In this document: one piece after another, positions 1 to 11,242 of the stretch
Layout of the letters: every line of letters starts with the position of its first letter
Position numbering within the stretch: the first letter of the stretch is position 1
Source of the DNA: Miscanthus floridulus
Lineage: Eukaryota; Streptophyta; Magnoliopsida; Poales; Poaceae
Length of the DNA: 64,000 nt
Direction of reading: 5' to 3'
Assembly (NCBI RefSeq): GCF_019320115.1
Contig: NC_089593.1
Coordinates: 13,358,789-13,422,788 of the forward strand
Program-made: the position numbers and the translations under genes
The notes under the pieces: model-generated
What the model was told of the DNA's origin: nothing
The model's database searches: none
The model's input: the letters and a program-made list of their open reading frames with translations, nothing else

Positions 1-5
1 CAATT

Positions 6-485
6 CTAACCTTCTGTAAGTGTAGCACAATGGGCATTACCTGTGTTCTCAGCAAGAGTAATAGGTGCATTGTGAAGTGATGGTTCTGAATTTGCATATG
101 AGGTTGTGAGCTCCTCATTTTCTTCCATGTCATCCTCTCGCTTATGTACATTATCCTGTAGAATGTTAGTCATAGCAAGAGGAATAACAATAGACTCTTC
201 TTCTAAATGGTGCACCTCATCATATGAAATCAAAACAGGAGGTGGATTAACAAAGGTTTCTCGCATAAGAAGTTTCATATCATTCCAAGTTTGAGGTTTA
301 TCAGAAGGATCTAAAGACTCCCACCAAGATAAAGTAGAATATCACAAAACACTAGCTGCATTTTTTACCTTCCTCCTTGGACACATAAAGCGAGTAGCAA
401 ATATGTTATCAATGGCAATTTCCCACTCTATGTACTCATCAGCACCTATACCATCATAAGTTGGTGGATACGAACAGCCTGTCAT
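6..485 (-). pseudogene. Gag-like frame of the LTR element, copy 1
   Basis: The minus-strand frame starts at the ATG at 485-483 and matches copy 2 (3893 down) almost residue for residue. It holds the Ty3-type gag core, with the pattern PTYDGIGADEYIEWE near the start and a SWWESL motif about 50 residues later. A TGA breaks the frame near 344, where copy 2 reads CGA; the neighbouring codon also differs by C to T. Downstream of the stop the frame is open to the window edge, whereas copy 2 is frameshifted there. The family packages retroelement RNA; this copy cannot make a full product. Confidence 0.75.
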
Positions 486-1708
486 TGTTAGAACACAACA
501 AAAGACAACACAAAAGTATTATCCCTATCAACTACTTAGGTTGTGGACAAGGAAAAATAAGGCACTCAACTCTCAAGTGTCTTACCACAATCTTACAAGT
601 GTCCTTAACAAAGCAACAGGCAACGCAATCGGTCGGTGACTGTGATACCGTTATAGCTTGAGTGTAACAGTTGCAAGGTGAACCTGTACTTGGTTAGAAG
701 AAAGTGGAGCTTGGATAGGCACAATATAGTAACAAGGAATAGCAATATTCGCAACTGAATAGCAAAGCTGAATAAATATCCCGAGTACTTGTCTTAGTTA
801 CTAGCCTATTCATGTTCCAAGTACCAGATGTATCAAGTGATGTGAACAACAGAAATATGATTAGGAACAAGGCAAAAATTAGCACACGCAAAACACAACT
901 CAAATGACGCTCTCTATGTGCTCCTCTAGATATTGTTCCACTTTTGCCCTTCTTTTTTCTCTATTTTTGGGCTATCATTGTTTTTTTAGATTCTTTGACT
1001 TTTTCTTTTTATTTTTTGATATTTTTTCTTCACTTAGGAGCACAAAAGAAGTAACCACAGAAAATATGAGCTTAAACAAGTGAAAGGTGTGGCCTGTGGA
1101 AAATTCAGAAGACGTGCTCAAAATTGACAAAAAGCTTTGACCACAAAAAGAGGATCTTGTGACCAGTTTTTGGCCAAAATAAAATTTTCTGAACCCAATG
1201 AAGCAGGGGATAGACGGATTGAAAAAAAATTTCTGATCGATTTTGATATAAGGAACGTTGAAATCTGAGTTCGTATGCGAAAACTAGACCAGTTTTAAAC
1301 ACTGGCTCCGAATTAGAGGACAAAATAGGAACAATGCGTGCAAAAGTTGTTGCGGTAGCTATGGATAGATGTAAACAGTGAAGACAAGTGTAACAAATTA
1401 GATGGCGTGGACTAGGGTTTAATGGATACAAAGGAAATACAGCAAGACTTGAAGGTGTTTACAGATTATGATGAACAACAAAGGAAAAGACACAAACTGG
1501 ACTAAAAACGATCTAAAACCAGCAACCAGAACTTGTCCTAGGACACAAACTCAACAACGTGAAACAGAGACGAAATTGCACGGCACAACAAGGCTATAGG
1601 ATAGGGAATATGTGGCGGTGTATTTTTTTGGCTTTTTATGGACTATAGGTAATGCAAAAACAGTAACAATCTAAAGGGAAAAACAAAGTTATACCTAACG
1701 GACAACAA

Positions 1709-1722
1709 GGTCCCTGATACCA
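1709..1722 (-). other. Primer-binding site, copy 1
   Basis: On the minus strand TGGTATCAGGGACC sits two bases after the LTR end. The first nine bases match the usual initiator-Met tRNA primer site (TGGTATCAGAGC); the rest diverge. Its presence next to the shared LTR shows that the LTR serves as the 5' LTR of the left-hand unit. Confidence 0.7.
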
Positions 1723-1724
1723 CT

Positions 1725-2590
1725 TGATGTAGACAAGGCCTGATCTTTCGAAAGGTATGATAGCATTGATTGGTGAAGACTCGACGTTCACGATCTAGGC
1801 TTCGAACCAAGACTAATTCAAACCCCCACAACCGTTACACCACTGCTCCATTGGTTATCAACCACGTAAACGCAATTGACCTCGCTGAGAAGGCTTTCCT
1901 GCAAGTAAATCGAGAACACAAGCAAGAACGGGATGAACGCAATCTAAAATTGTAAATAAATATGAGGCTTATGAAAACAAGAAGGAGTTCAAGTCTTTAT
2001 TCGAAAGGACTAATCGCCACAGGCGAACAAGGTCAAGAACTAGGGCCCTAGTTCACAACAAGCAGCCTTGGCGGCACAGTTACAGCAAAACGACGTATGT
2101 TTCACAAGGAAATCAAGAACTAAACAAAACTCAAACCCTAAGGAGAGAGATGACTAGCTAATTATAGAGTCTTGGGCCTCACCCCCTGGACGCGCCCCCT
2201 AATGGGCCCAAACACAATACATGGTCCAACGGACCAAAAGACGGTGTCGCAGCACCCTGGCAGATTCTGGACGCTGACTTGTTTCGACGATTACCGTTGA
2301 TTCCAAAGGGCTTTTGACGTGAGACCAATTGCATTGGCTGTCCTTATCTAATTAGTTTTCCATCCATATGTGGATCGTCGAAAATGGAGCCCGGATGCGC
2401 CCATGTGACCAGATTTTATGACAGACTGGTTCTAGAACCCGAGATGGGCTCGATCTTGATTTGGGCCTCCACCTTGGTGACTCGAACCGGATGAGCTTCG
2501 GGCCTCCTTCTCGGTTAGGACAACCTCACTGATCTCCTCAGGCCTCTATCTCCAAGCATGGTCGTATGTATGGAGCTCATGTCCTTATCA
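1725..2590 (-). repeat. Shared LTR (3' LTR of unit 2, 5' LTR of unit 1)
   Basis: An 866-bp LTR ending TGAT...ATCA when read on the minus strand. It is flanked on one side by a polypurine tract (2591-2605) and on the other by a primer-binding site (1709-1722), so it acts as the 3' LTR of the right-hand unit and the 5' LTR of the left-hand unit. It matches 5144-6004 throughout, with a few short indels. Confidence 0.85.
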
Positions 2591-3893
2591 TCCTTCCCTT
2601 TCTTGATGAAAAGCCAGTCCTCGGCGTCGATTGTGCTTGAAACTGATCCTGCACAACACAAAGGAGAACGGGGTTGCGAAGACAAAGGAAACTGAAATAA
2701 TTGTGAGAAGGAACATGACCATGTTTCCAAGTTTCTAGCGTGTCATCTCGCATAAAAATTTCAGCAAGCATGTAGACTCCATGATCCGAATGCACACGAT
2801 GTATGTCAACACTATCCTGCAAAAGATTAGAACTAACCAAAGACAATGTAGGAATAGATGGTCTAGCAGACATAGGTAGCAACCAACAATGGTCCCCTTC
2901 TTGGAAGTGAACTTGTTTCTTTGAGGAACATGAGAAAATGTTTGTAATATTATGGCTGCCCTCTAAACGATCATAATCTTGTACAACAAAAGGAGAATTC
3001 ATATTACTACGAACGTATACTCGATGTATCATATATTGTCCTTTGTTGTTATATTTGCCAATAACATGATATGTGTGTTTAGAAAACCAAGGCAAATCAA
3101 CATATTTAAAAAGGCTCTCCTCCAAATAATCTAGGTTACACAAAACATCAAATTCAATGTAACCCAAAGTATGTAAAGAAGACAATAGTTTGAGCTCATC
3201 AGTTTTAGTAGCAATATGAATAACATGTTTATTTTCAGCACAAGTGGTTGGTTCCAAAACATGTAAAACTAAAGCATCATCAACCAATTCATCTTTATCA
3301 CAAGGAACATCAAGCAAATTATCATGGGACAAACATAAATCAAGAGAGGGTTCCACTAACAATTGCTCTATGATAGCATGGGTTGTGGAAAAATTTAGTA
3401 CATTAAAACAATTCTCACCTTCCGTGAGTGTAGCACCATGGGATTACCTGTGTTCTCAGCAAGAGTAATAGGTGCATTGTGAAGTGATGGTTCTGAATTT
3501 GCATATGAGGTTGTGAGCTCCTCATTTTCTTCCATGTCATCCTCTCGCTTATGTACTATTATCCTGCAGAAGGTTAGTCATAGCAAGAGGAATAACAATA
3601 GACTCTTCCTCTAAATGGTGCACCTCATCATATGAAATCAAAATAGGAGGTGGATTAACAAAGGTTTCTCGCATAAGAAGTTTCATATCATTCCAAGTTT
3701 GAGGTTTATCAGAAGGATCTAAAGACTCCCACCAAGATAAAGCAGAATGTCGCAAAACACTAGCTGCATTTTTTACCTTCCTCCTTGGACACATAAAGCG
3801 AGTAGCAAATATGTTATCGATGGCAATTTCCCACTCTATGTACTCATCAGCACCTATACCATCATAAGTCGGTGGATACGAACAACCTGTCAT
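2577..3893 (-). pseudogene. Gag-like polyprotein gene, copy 2 (frameshifted)
   Basis: Two minus-strand frames make up one gag-like gene. The first (3893-3549, 114 aa) carries the gag core. The second (3362-2577, 261 aa) is an acidic, leucine-rich C-terminal region with no recognisable enzyme motif, which runs over the polypurine tract into the LTR. They are separated by a one-base insertion near 3556 relative to copy 1 (GTACTATTATCC versus GTACATTATCC). Known gag proteins of this class form virus-like particles. The long C-terminal region is seen in other grass non-autonomous elements, but I cannot assign it a function. Confidence 0.7.
2591..2605 (-). other. Polypurine tract
   Basis: On the minus strand CAAGAAAGGGAAGGA lies immediately before the LTR start TGATAAGG. 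This is the expected plus-strand priming site and fixes the element orientation and the LTR boundary. Confidence 0.8.
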
Positions 3894-5127
3894 TGTTAGA
3901 ACACAACAAAAGACAACACAAAAGTATTATCTCTATCAACTACTTAGGTTGTGGACAAGGAAAAACAAGGCACTCAACTCTCAAGTGTCTTACCACGATC
4001 TTACAAGTGTCCTTAACAAAGCAACAGGCGACGCAATCGGTCGGTGACTGTGATACCGTTGTAGCTTGAGTGTAACAGTTGCAAGGCGAACCTGTACTTG
4101 GTTAGAAGAAAGTGGAGCTTGGATAGGCACAATATAGTAGCAAGGAATAGCAATATTCACAACTGAATAGCAAAGCTGAATAAATATCCCGAAGTACTTG
4201 TCTTAGTTGCTAGGCCTATTCATGTTCCAAGTACCAGATGTATCAAGTGATGTGAACAACAGAAATATGATTAGGAACAAGGCAGAAATTAGCACACGCA
4301 AAACACAACTCAAATGGACGCTCTCTATGTGCTCCTCTAGATATTGTTCCACTTTTGCCCTCTCTTTTTCTCTATTTTTGGGCTAGTCGTTGTTTTTTTA
4401 GGATTCTTTGACTTTTTCTTTTTCTTTTTTTGATATTTTTTCTTCACTTAGGAGCACAAAATAAGTAACCACAGAAAATATGAGCTTAAACAAGTGAAAG
4501 GTGTGGCCTGTGGAAAATTCAGAAGACGTGCTCAAAATTGACAAAAAGCTTGTGACCACGAAAAGAGGATCTTGTGACCTAGTTTTTGGCTAAAATAAAA
4601 TTTTCCTGAACCTAATGAAGCAAGGGGACAGACGGATTCGAAATATTTTTTCTGATCGATTTTGATATATGGAACGTTGAAATCCGAGTTCGTATGCGAA
4701 AACTAGACCAGTTTTAAGAACTGGCTCTGAATTAGAGGACAAAATAGGAACAATGCGCGCAAAAGTTGTTGCGGCGGCTATGGATAGATGTAAACACTAA
4801 AGACAAGTGTAACAAATTAGATGGTGTGGACTAGGGTTTAATGGATACAAAGGAAACACAACAAGACTTGAAGGTGTTTACGGATTATGATGAACAACAA
4901 AGGAAAAGACACAAACTGGATTAAAAACGATCTAAAACCAGCAACCAGAACTTGTCCTAGGACACAAACTCAACAATGCGAAACAGAGACGAAATTGCAT
5001 GGCACAACAAGGCTATAGGATAGGGAATATGTGGCGGTGTATTTTTTTGGCTTTTTATGGACTATAGGTAATGCAAAAACAGTAACAATCTAAAGAGGGA
5101 AACAAAGTTATACCTAACGGACAACAA

Positions 5128-5141
5128 GGTCCCTGATACCA
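5128..5141 (-). other. Primer-binding site, copy 2
   Basis: TGGTATCAGGGACC on the minus strand, two bases inside the 5' LTR (5144-6004). Same sequence as copy 1 at 1709-1722. Confidence 0.75.
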
Positions 5142-5143
5142 CT

Positions 5144-6004
5144 TGATGTAGACAAGGCCTGATCTTTCGAAAGGTATGATAGCGTCGATTGGTGGAGACT
5201 CGACGTTCACGATCTAGGCTTCGAACCAAGACTAATTCAAACCCCCACAACCGTTACACCACTGCTCCATTGGTTATAAACCACGCGAACGCGATTGACC
5301 TCGCTGAGAAGGCTTTCCTGCAAGTGAATCGAGAACACAAGCAAGAACGGGATGAACACAATCTAAAATTGCAAATAAATATGAGGTTTATGAAAACAAG
5401 AAGGAGTTCAAGTCTTTATTCGAAAGGACTAATCGCCACAAGCGAACAAGATCAAGAACTAGGGCCCTAGTTCACAACAAGCAGCCTTGGCAGCACAGTT
5501 GCAGCAAAACGACGTCTGTTTCATAAGGAAATTAAGAACTAAACAAAACTCAAACCCTAAGGAGAGAGACAACTACTAATTATAGAGTCTTGGACGTCAC
5601 CCCCTGGACGCGCCCCCTAATGGGCCCAAACACGATACACGGTCCAACGGACCAAAAGACGGTGTCGTAGCACCCTGGCAGATTCTGGATGCTGACTTGT
5701 TTCGACGATTACCGTTGATTCCGAAGGGTTTTGATGTGAGACCAGTTGCATTGGCTTTCTTATCTAATTAGCTTTCCATCGATATGTGGATCATCAAAAA
5801 CAGAGCCCGAACGCTCCCATGTGACCAGTTTTATGACAGACTGGTCCTAGAGCCTGAGATGGGCTCGAACTTGATTTGGGCCTCCACCTTGGTGACTCGA
5901 ACCGGATGAGCTTTGGGCCTCCTTCTTGGTTAGGACAACCTCGCTGATCTCCTCGGCCTCTATCTCCAAGCATGGTCGTATGTATGGAGCTCATGTCCTT
6001 ATCA
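5144..6004 (-). repeat. 5' LTR of gag-only element
   Basis: An 861-bp LTR, TGAT...ATCA on the minus strand, aligned end to end with 1725-2590. Similarity stops abruptly at 6004, marking the outer boundary of the tandem array. Confidence 0.85.
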
Positions 6005-7381
6005 AAAGGTTGGCCGACGACGACCGTCAAGCACCGGATCTGTGTCCTCTAGGCCTAGATCCGGTGGCCCTTGCCTTGGATCTAGCGCATAGCGAGCAAA
6101 CAGGCACGGCAACTGGTGGGCATGGCGGCTGACATGGAGCACGCGACTGCTGACAAGTGGCGAGCAGCGAGCCGGCCAACGAGGATGCATGCGGTCACCC
6201 GGACATGGCTCCCAACCGTGGGGCCTCCGCTTTGCTCAGAGCCGAGGAGCCACTACGACTCGACGCCGACTCCCTTGCTGAGGTATCTAAACTAGAAGTT
6301 GGAGTCCACGGACTGCTCCACGGTGTCGTTGTGGATGTCATCCCCGAGCGTTGCCGAGCTCTATAGGTTACACCACTCCTTCCCCAACGGCCAGTTTGCA
6401 CTCATCGAGAATGCTTCTAGGATAGGTCAGGCGGCGTGTAGCAGCCCTAGGATGCCATCATGAACTGGGAACCTTCGCCGTCGGCTACGCCCAGGTGGTG
6501 TGCGATGACGATGGGGTGCTCATCACCTACATCTACTACCCGCCGGTGGGTCGATGGCGGGGTCCTAGCCACAGTGCTTCACCTCGGGTCCGAGCGCAGA
6601 GCCTAGCAATAGAGGCTTGGTCGTGGTGAGCCAGAGCACGGCTATGGCGCATGCTGCACCACAAGGGCCTTATCCTCGGCGGCCATTCCCACCAGCGCGG
6701 CTAGGAACGCAACATCTACAAGGCTGGTGGCACGTCTACAAGACTCCGACATCGCTGTCAACTTCGGCTTAGACTCATTGTTGGCAGGTTCTGCTTGGCA
6801 TGTTGCGCTCTGGATGGGCTTCTATAGGCATTTGGAATATGGGTGAAAACCCTGCCTGGTAGTTGCTCTAGGCCTACGATGATGGAAGCATGGTGCAAAT
6901 GGCGTCATATCCCTCCCTAGATGCGTCGTTGTAGTTTCCACTTCCTACTTTCGCGAAGGTCATTCCAAACTTGACACATCCACTGGGTAGGTCTCGGGGC
7001 GAAAGCCCTTACGAGCCTAGTGCTTCAGTCATCGATGGTGGCATCCGTGGATGTCATTTCCCTTCTTGAAGGCATCAACATAAGCACGCCTACTTCCGGT
7101 CGCGCCCTATGTGACCTTGTGCTCTCTTTGGTTGCTCTCCCAACCTTGCCTCTTGGCTTTTGCACACGCTACTTGCTGTCTAGTGCTCGCCATCAACGGC
7201 TTGCTTTGTCATCCTCTAGCTCACTTGAGTGCTTTGCCTCATCATTTGCTAGGCTGCGGGGACCTTGATCTCCTTCTCTAGATCTCCTCGTTCTCTTCCT
7301 AACAGTCCTCCCCCTTTGAGGCTTCCTTCCCCCAAATGGCATAGGTGGGCGTCAGTTGGACCCCAGATGCTTTCATAGGTG
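6005..7381. other. Unassigned GC-rich, gene-like but decayed sequence
   Basis: About 1.4 kb between the LTR array and CACTA element 1. It is GC-rich with short open frames on both strands (for example 6157-6366 and 7020-7268), none with a recognisable domain. It could be remains of a captured gene or of an older element. I see no TIRs, LTRs or splice pattern I would defend. Confidence 0.4.
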
Positions 7382-7482
7382 CACTACTAGAGAACAGACT
7401 TTAGAACGATGTCCCAAATTAGCATTAGCCTCATTGGGATGCCTTCGTAGAATACAAGACATCCCAAGATAGTGAGGAACGT

Positions 7483-8498
7483 GTGATGAGGAATCAGCAG
7501 AATGCCCGACAGAAGCAGTACCATCATCGCATGGGATCAGGTGGTTATAAGAGTGCTATTCCCAAGTGGCAGAACCTAGAAGCAGAGATTACTGCCAAGG
7601 GAATCATACCTGAAACAATAGAGAAGAACTGGCCTCAACGCGCGAAGAATTGGTTCTACGCTCATGGGGGAAGCCTAGACCTAGACACTGGCAAGCTAAT
7701 TTTCGGCCAAAAAATTGAGAGAGCAACACAGAGACTAGCTCGTGCTAGGGAAGAAGCTGATAGTGGTGTTTTCAAGCCCAACAGAGAGAAGGATGAATTG
7801 ACATATGCACTAGAGAATCCCGAACACGGTGGTCGAACAAGAGGCTATGGGGCGGTTCCGTGGCTACACGCATTCCCAGCAGACAAGGATACCTATAGAA
7901 GCCGCCAAAGAAAGAAGGATGAGGAGGCAGAATGAATCCGTGCATTGGAGCAATTTGTTGACGAGTCACGACAAGCATTGCTTGAATCACGTGAACGAGA
8001 AAAATCTCTTGAGGCAAGAATGCAGGAGGAGATCAAGAGGCAAGTGCAGCTAGCAATGAGTCAAATGCAATCGCAATCAATGCCGAGAGTCACCATTAGC
8101 CCCATTGGTCAGATGAAAAGCAGTTGTGCTTCTATGGAGCTGCCAGTTATTCAAGACGACGCTGGGTTGCGCTTCCCTGTTGATGACATTACCAAGCCTC
8201 TAACAACATGTGAGCTGCACATTTCAGATGGTAATAATGCATCAATCATGGTGGCTGTCGGGGTTGTATCTCCAATAGACCGAACGAAGACACCAAGAAT
8301 CCATGGGTCAGTTATTCAACCTGGATATGCTAGCGTCTCGGTCGATAGAGTGCTCAAAGGTTACAGCAATGTTTCTCTTGACATTGAAGGCGGTGATGGG
8401 GAGAAGACACTAGGAGAAGCAGAAAAGACATTTATTCAATGGCGCAAACGCTTCATCATCATTCCTGGGGCGCCACCGCTTCCCCTACCTCACCCTAG
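7483..8498 (+). pseudogene. CACTA gene exon: Transposase_24-like region
   Basis: One plus-strand frame, interrupted by a TGA at 7933-7935, holds a Ptta/En/Spm-type region (conserved block RNQQNARQKQYHHRMGSGG, then a WPQRAKNWFYAHGG motif). A coiled-coil, glutamate-rich stretch and a domain ending FPVDDI...TTCELHI...GEAEKTF follow; the same domain is found in CACTA element 2 at 35820-36350. In this family the region accompanies, but is not, the DDE transposase. The exon ends at a GT donor near 8499 and continues at 8587. The start is uncertain because the upstream exons are deleted. Confidence 0.7.
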
Positions 8499-8586
8499 GT
8501 ACGAATGAAAGTGAATGAAATATTATTTTCCATTAATTTTCTATTGGCTTAAAAAATAATTGACACACAACTTGTTTTTGTAGCAG

Positions 8587-10663
8587 GGTCTCCCCCCCAG
8601 CCTAGCCTAATCATTCATTCCCCATCTCATCACAGCGTCGCGGGGGGCGAGACGACTTCATCCTCACGGCGATCGCCAACTCCTACACCGGCCCCATCGC
8701 CTCCACGACGATCTCCAACTCCTACACCGGCCCCACCGCCTCCACAACGATCTCCAATGCCTCCACGCCAGTCTCCACCAACACCGGCCACATCGCCTCC
8801 ACGCCGGTCTCCAACACCGCCCCCACCCCCTCCATAGCGACGCACTACAAAGACGTCTAAGGTCCCGGCGGCAAAGAAGACCCCGAGAAAAAGAGTTATT
8901 TCTCAAGAAATACTTTCTAAAAAAACTGATGAGCAAATAGCAGCTGAAGAAGACAAAAAAGTGAAAGATTTTTTTATAGATACCAAAAAGAAGAGTCAAG
9001 CGAAGCTTAAGGAGAAGCCGTACTTTTACCTACCACGAGAGGTGCTGAGGCAGAAGGTCGATGCTCACAAGAAAAAGATGATTGAACTTCGTAAGCCTTC
9101 GCCACTATCAGACTATGACCGCTCCCTCGTGAAGTCACATGATGCAGATAAGAAAAGGAAAAGAGCATCAGGGAAGGATGTCCCACAGCTCGGACAACAG
9201 AAGCAACCAATGCAAAATCTTGTTGTTGCTAATCAATATGGTTCCAACATAGAAGTCTATCGACCAGACAACTTTGGAGAAGTGTCAGTTCAAGCCCTTA
9301 ATGCTTTTTTTCAAGATACTGGTTTAACCTTGGATCAATTGATGGGCAAAGCTCCAATCCAGAACCTGGAAGTTGATACCTAGAAGACTTATAAATATGG
9401 CAAAAGTCTGTACAACCCTGCGGCTCTGAATGAATTGGGTACGCAAATGTACTTGCTCAACAAGTGGTACATGCAGGCGTGTGGCAGGGGTGAGCAGTGG
9501 ATCTTTGTCAGATTTAGAGACCATCATTACTTCCGTGGCGATGACATCTTACATATTAGTTTCGAAGAATTGCATCAACTATACCACATGGACGCTCTGG
9601 ACAAATCAATCATTAGCTCCTTTTGTTTGTAAGTGATTCTTACTTTTATTTAATAAACTCACTTCCATGCGTACGTTTATATAATTATCCTCACATGTAA
9701 CTTATATTTATATACAGATTCTAGATGTCAGAGCTCCAAAGAATACAAGACACCAGTGTTGGCTTCATTGATCCTTATATCGTATTCAAAACCGGTATTA
9801 TTGTCAAGGAGCGATGGGTATCTGAAGCACAGGAGAATATCATGATGTTCTTCATGAAGCAGCACGACAAGACAATAATACTTTTCCCGTACAACTTTGA
9901 GTAAGTGTTAATAATAATGTAGTCTACATATTTTATGTAATATCAATACAACTTATATGCATGTACGTATGTGTATAAACCAATGCAGTTTTCACTGGAT
10001 ACTCATTGTCATTGAGTTAAACTCAAGTCGGTTACTAATCTTTGACTCGTTGAGAAAAGAACGGGCACTATACCAAGATATGATAGACATTATCTAGGGG
10101 TAATTTCGATCTCTCGCGCACAACTATTATTGAATAGACTTTGCTATAATTTATTAACGATCGTACATTATTGGTCGCACAGGGTTTGGAAAGAGTTTAT
10201 TCGGCAACATCACAAGGATTGCAAGGCACCACTTAATGTAGTTGAAATACCAGTAAGTTGTACTATATACACTTCCCCACGTGTTTAATTATTATATCGT
10301 ACTTCAATTTACGTGTGAGATGATGAGAATAATCTTCTTCTCGTACAGTGGTGTTTGCGGCAGGAACCAGGTAATAACTTGTGTGGATACTACGTTTGTG
10401 AATTTATCACTCGCACATAAGAAGAACTCCTGAAGATGTCCTCAGAGTACGTATATATTAATTTTTATTTATTTTTAAATGAATATATATACATATATGT
10501 GTATTAATACTTTTCCTTTTATTTCAAACGCAAGACTGAATGGTTGAAACGAAGGGTCATGCAAAAAGACCATCTGAAAGCAGTTCAAGAGTCAATAGCA
10601 GGATATCTTCTAGAAAAAGTGCTAAATCCCAACGGCGAGTTCTACTTTGATCTTAAGGAATAA
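8587..10663 (+). pseudogene. CACTA gene 3' exons: proline-rich linker and Ulp1-like (C48) protease
   Basis: After a proline-rich, repeat-encoded linker comes a basic region and then a Ulp1/SENP-type cysteine protease split over about six exons (ending 9628, then 9718-9900, 9989-10099, 10183-10252, 10349-10446, 10535-10663). The catalytic histidine is in FHW (9993), the aspartate in FDS (10044) and the cysteine in NNLCGYYVCEF (10382). Ulp1 enzymes cleave SUMO or related modifiers. In-frame stops at 8835, 9381, 9724 and near 10419 make this copy a pseudogene, although all three catalytic residues remain. Intron positions match those in element 2, which supports the model. Confidence 0.75.
8660..8830 (+). 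repeat. Coding minisatellite for a Pro/Ser/Thr-rich linker
   Basis: Imperfect tandem units of roughly 36-40 bp built around CGATCTCCAACTCCTACACC. They encode repeats of the type RRSPTPTPAP in the transposon frame. Element 2 has a homologous but shorter array at 36540-36650. Confidence 0.7.
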
Positions 10664-10725
10664 ATGATGTAAATTAAATTTTTATTGATATCGTTATTTT
10701 CGAGAACAAGATTATGAAAGTGTTG

Positions 10726-10732
<7 letters not shown>

Positions 10733-10777
<45 letters not shown>
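10733..10777. repeat. (TA)n microsatellite
   Basis: An uninterrupted alternating TA tract downstream of the protease stop codon. CACTA element 2 has a longer one at the equivalent place. Confidence 0.95.
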
Positions 10778-10784
<7 letters not shown>

Positions 10785-10957
10785 GTTTCATACTTTATTC
10801 GAATATAATAATGCTCAAGATGAGAATTAGATGTAATTATACGCATGCATGTATTTATATTAGCAGCGTAGAATACGTACATAAAAACATATTATATATT
10901 AAACAAATACGTGTAACTGAACTGAAAACAAATTAAACAAAAAAAAGAAAAAGAAAA

Positions 10958-11242
10958 GGAACCTTTAGTCCCGGTTGGGGTTACCAACCGGGACTAAAGG
11001 GTGAACCGTTAGTCCCGGTTGGTGTTACCAACCGGGACTAAAGGGTGTGCCAGGTTCGCTCGGCTGGAGGGCCTTTAGTCCCGGTTGGTGTTACCAACCG
11101 GGACTAAAGGTCCCTCTTTAGTCCCGGCTCGATGTCCCGGGACTGAAGGTTCCACCTTTAGTCCCGGGATCGTTGTCCCAGCGCGGTAACCGGGACTAAA
11201 GGCTGTTACCGCCCGGGACAACAAGTCCATTCTGTAGTAGTG
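10958..11242. repeat. CACTA 3' subterminal inverted-repeat array
   Basis: Several copies of CCTTTAGTCCCGGTTGG and its complement, paired into hairpins, lead up to the terminal CACTA repeat. Such arrays bind the element's TNPA-like protein in studied En/Spm elements. The same motif family occurs in element 2. Confidence 0.85.

Larger units (their letters stand above)
1..1724 (-). mobile_element. Partial internal region of gag-only LTR element, copy 1
   Basis: This stretch is nearly identical to about 3411-5143 and is the PBS-proximal part of a second unit of the same minus-strand LTR element. It directly abuts the LTR at 1725-2590, with the same primer-binding site (1709-1722) and the same gag reading frame (485 down to 6). 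Its own distal end and next LTR would lie to the left of the window. The arrangement shows a tandem array sharing one LTR rather than two independent insertions. Confidence 0.8.
1725..6004 (-). mobile_element. Non-autonomous gag-only Ty3-like LTR retrotransposon
   Basis: Complete unit on the minus strand: 5' LTR 5144-6004, PBS 5128-5141, a 2.55-kb internal region, polypurine tract 2591-2605 and 3' LTR 1725-2590. The internal region encodes only a gag-like protein and its C-terminal extension. No protease, reverse transcriptase, RNase H or integrase motif is visible, so mobilisation would have needed a partner element. The bases next to the 5' LTR at 6005-6009 are the presumed target-site duplication, but the opposite end of the array lies outside the window. 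Class (Ty3/gypsy) is inferred from the gag sequence and Met-type PBS; the family name is not recognised. Confidence 0.8.
7382..11242 (+). mobile_element. CACTA (En/Spm) transposon 1, deleted at the 5' side
   Basis: Termini are CACTACTAGAGAACAG on the left and the complement of CACTACTACAGAATGG on the right. Flanking triplets are GTG and GCG, a 3-bp target-site duplication with one mismatch. The element carries the C-terminal half of a CACTA gene (7483-10663) and a dense 3' subterminal repeat array (10958-11230). There are only about 100 bp between the left terminus and the coding region. The usual 5' subterminal repeats and the catalytic TNP2 domain are missing, so the element is non-autonomous. 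Confidence 0.85.

Noticed and set aside
8630..8999. Minus-strand Gly/Arg-rich frames (71 and 111 codons)
   Set aside because: Antisense reading of the proline-rich coding minisatellite.
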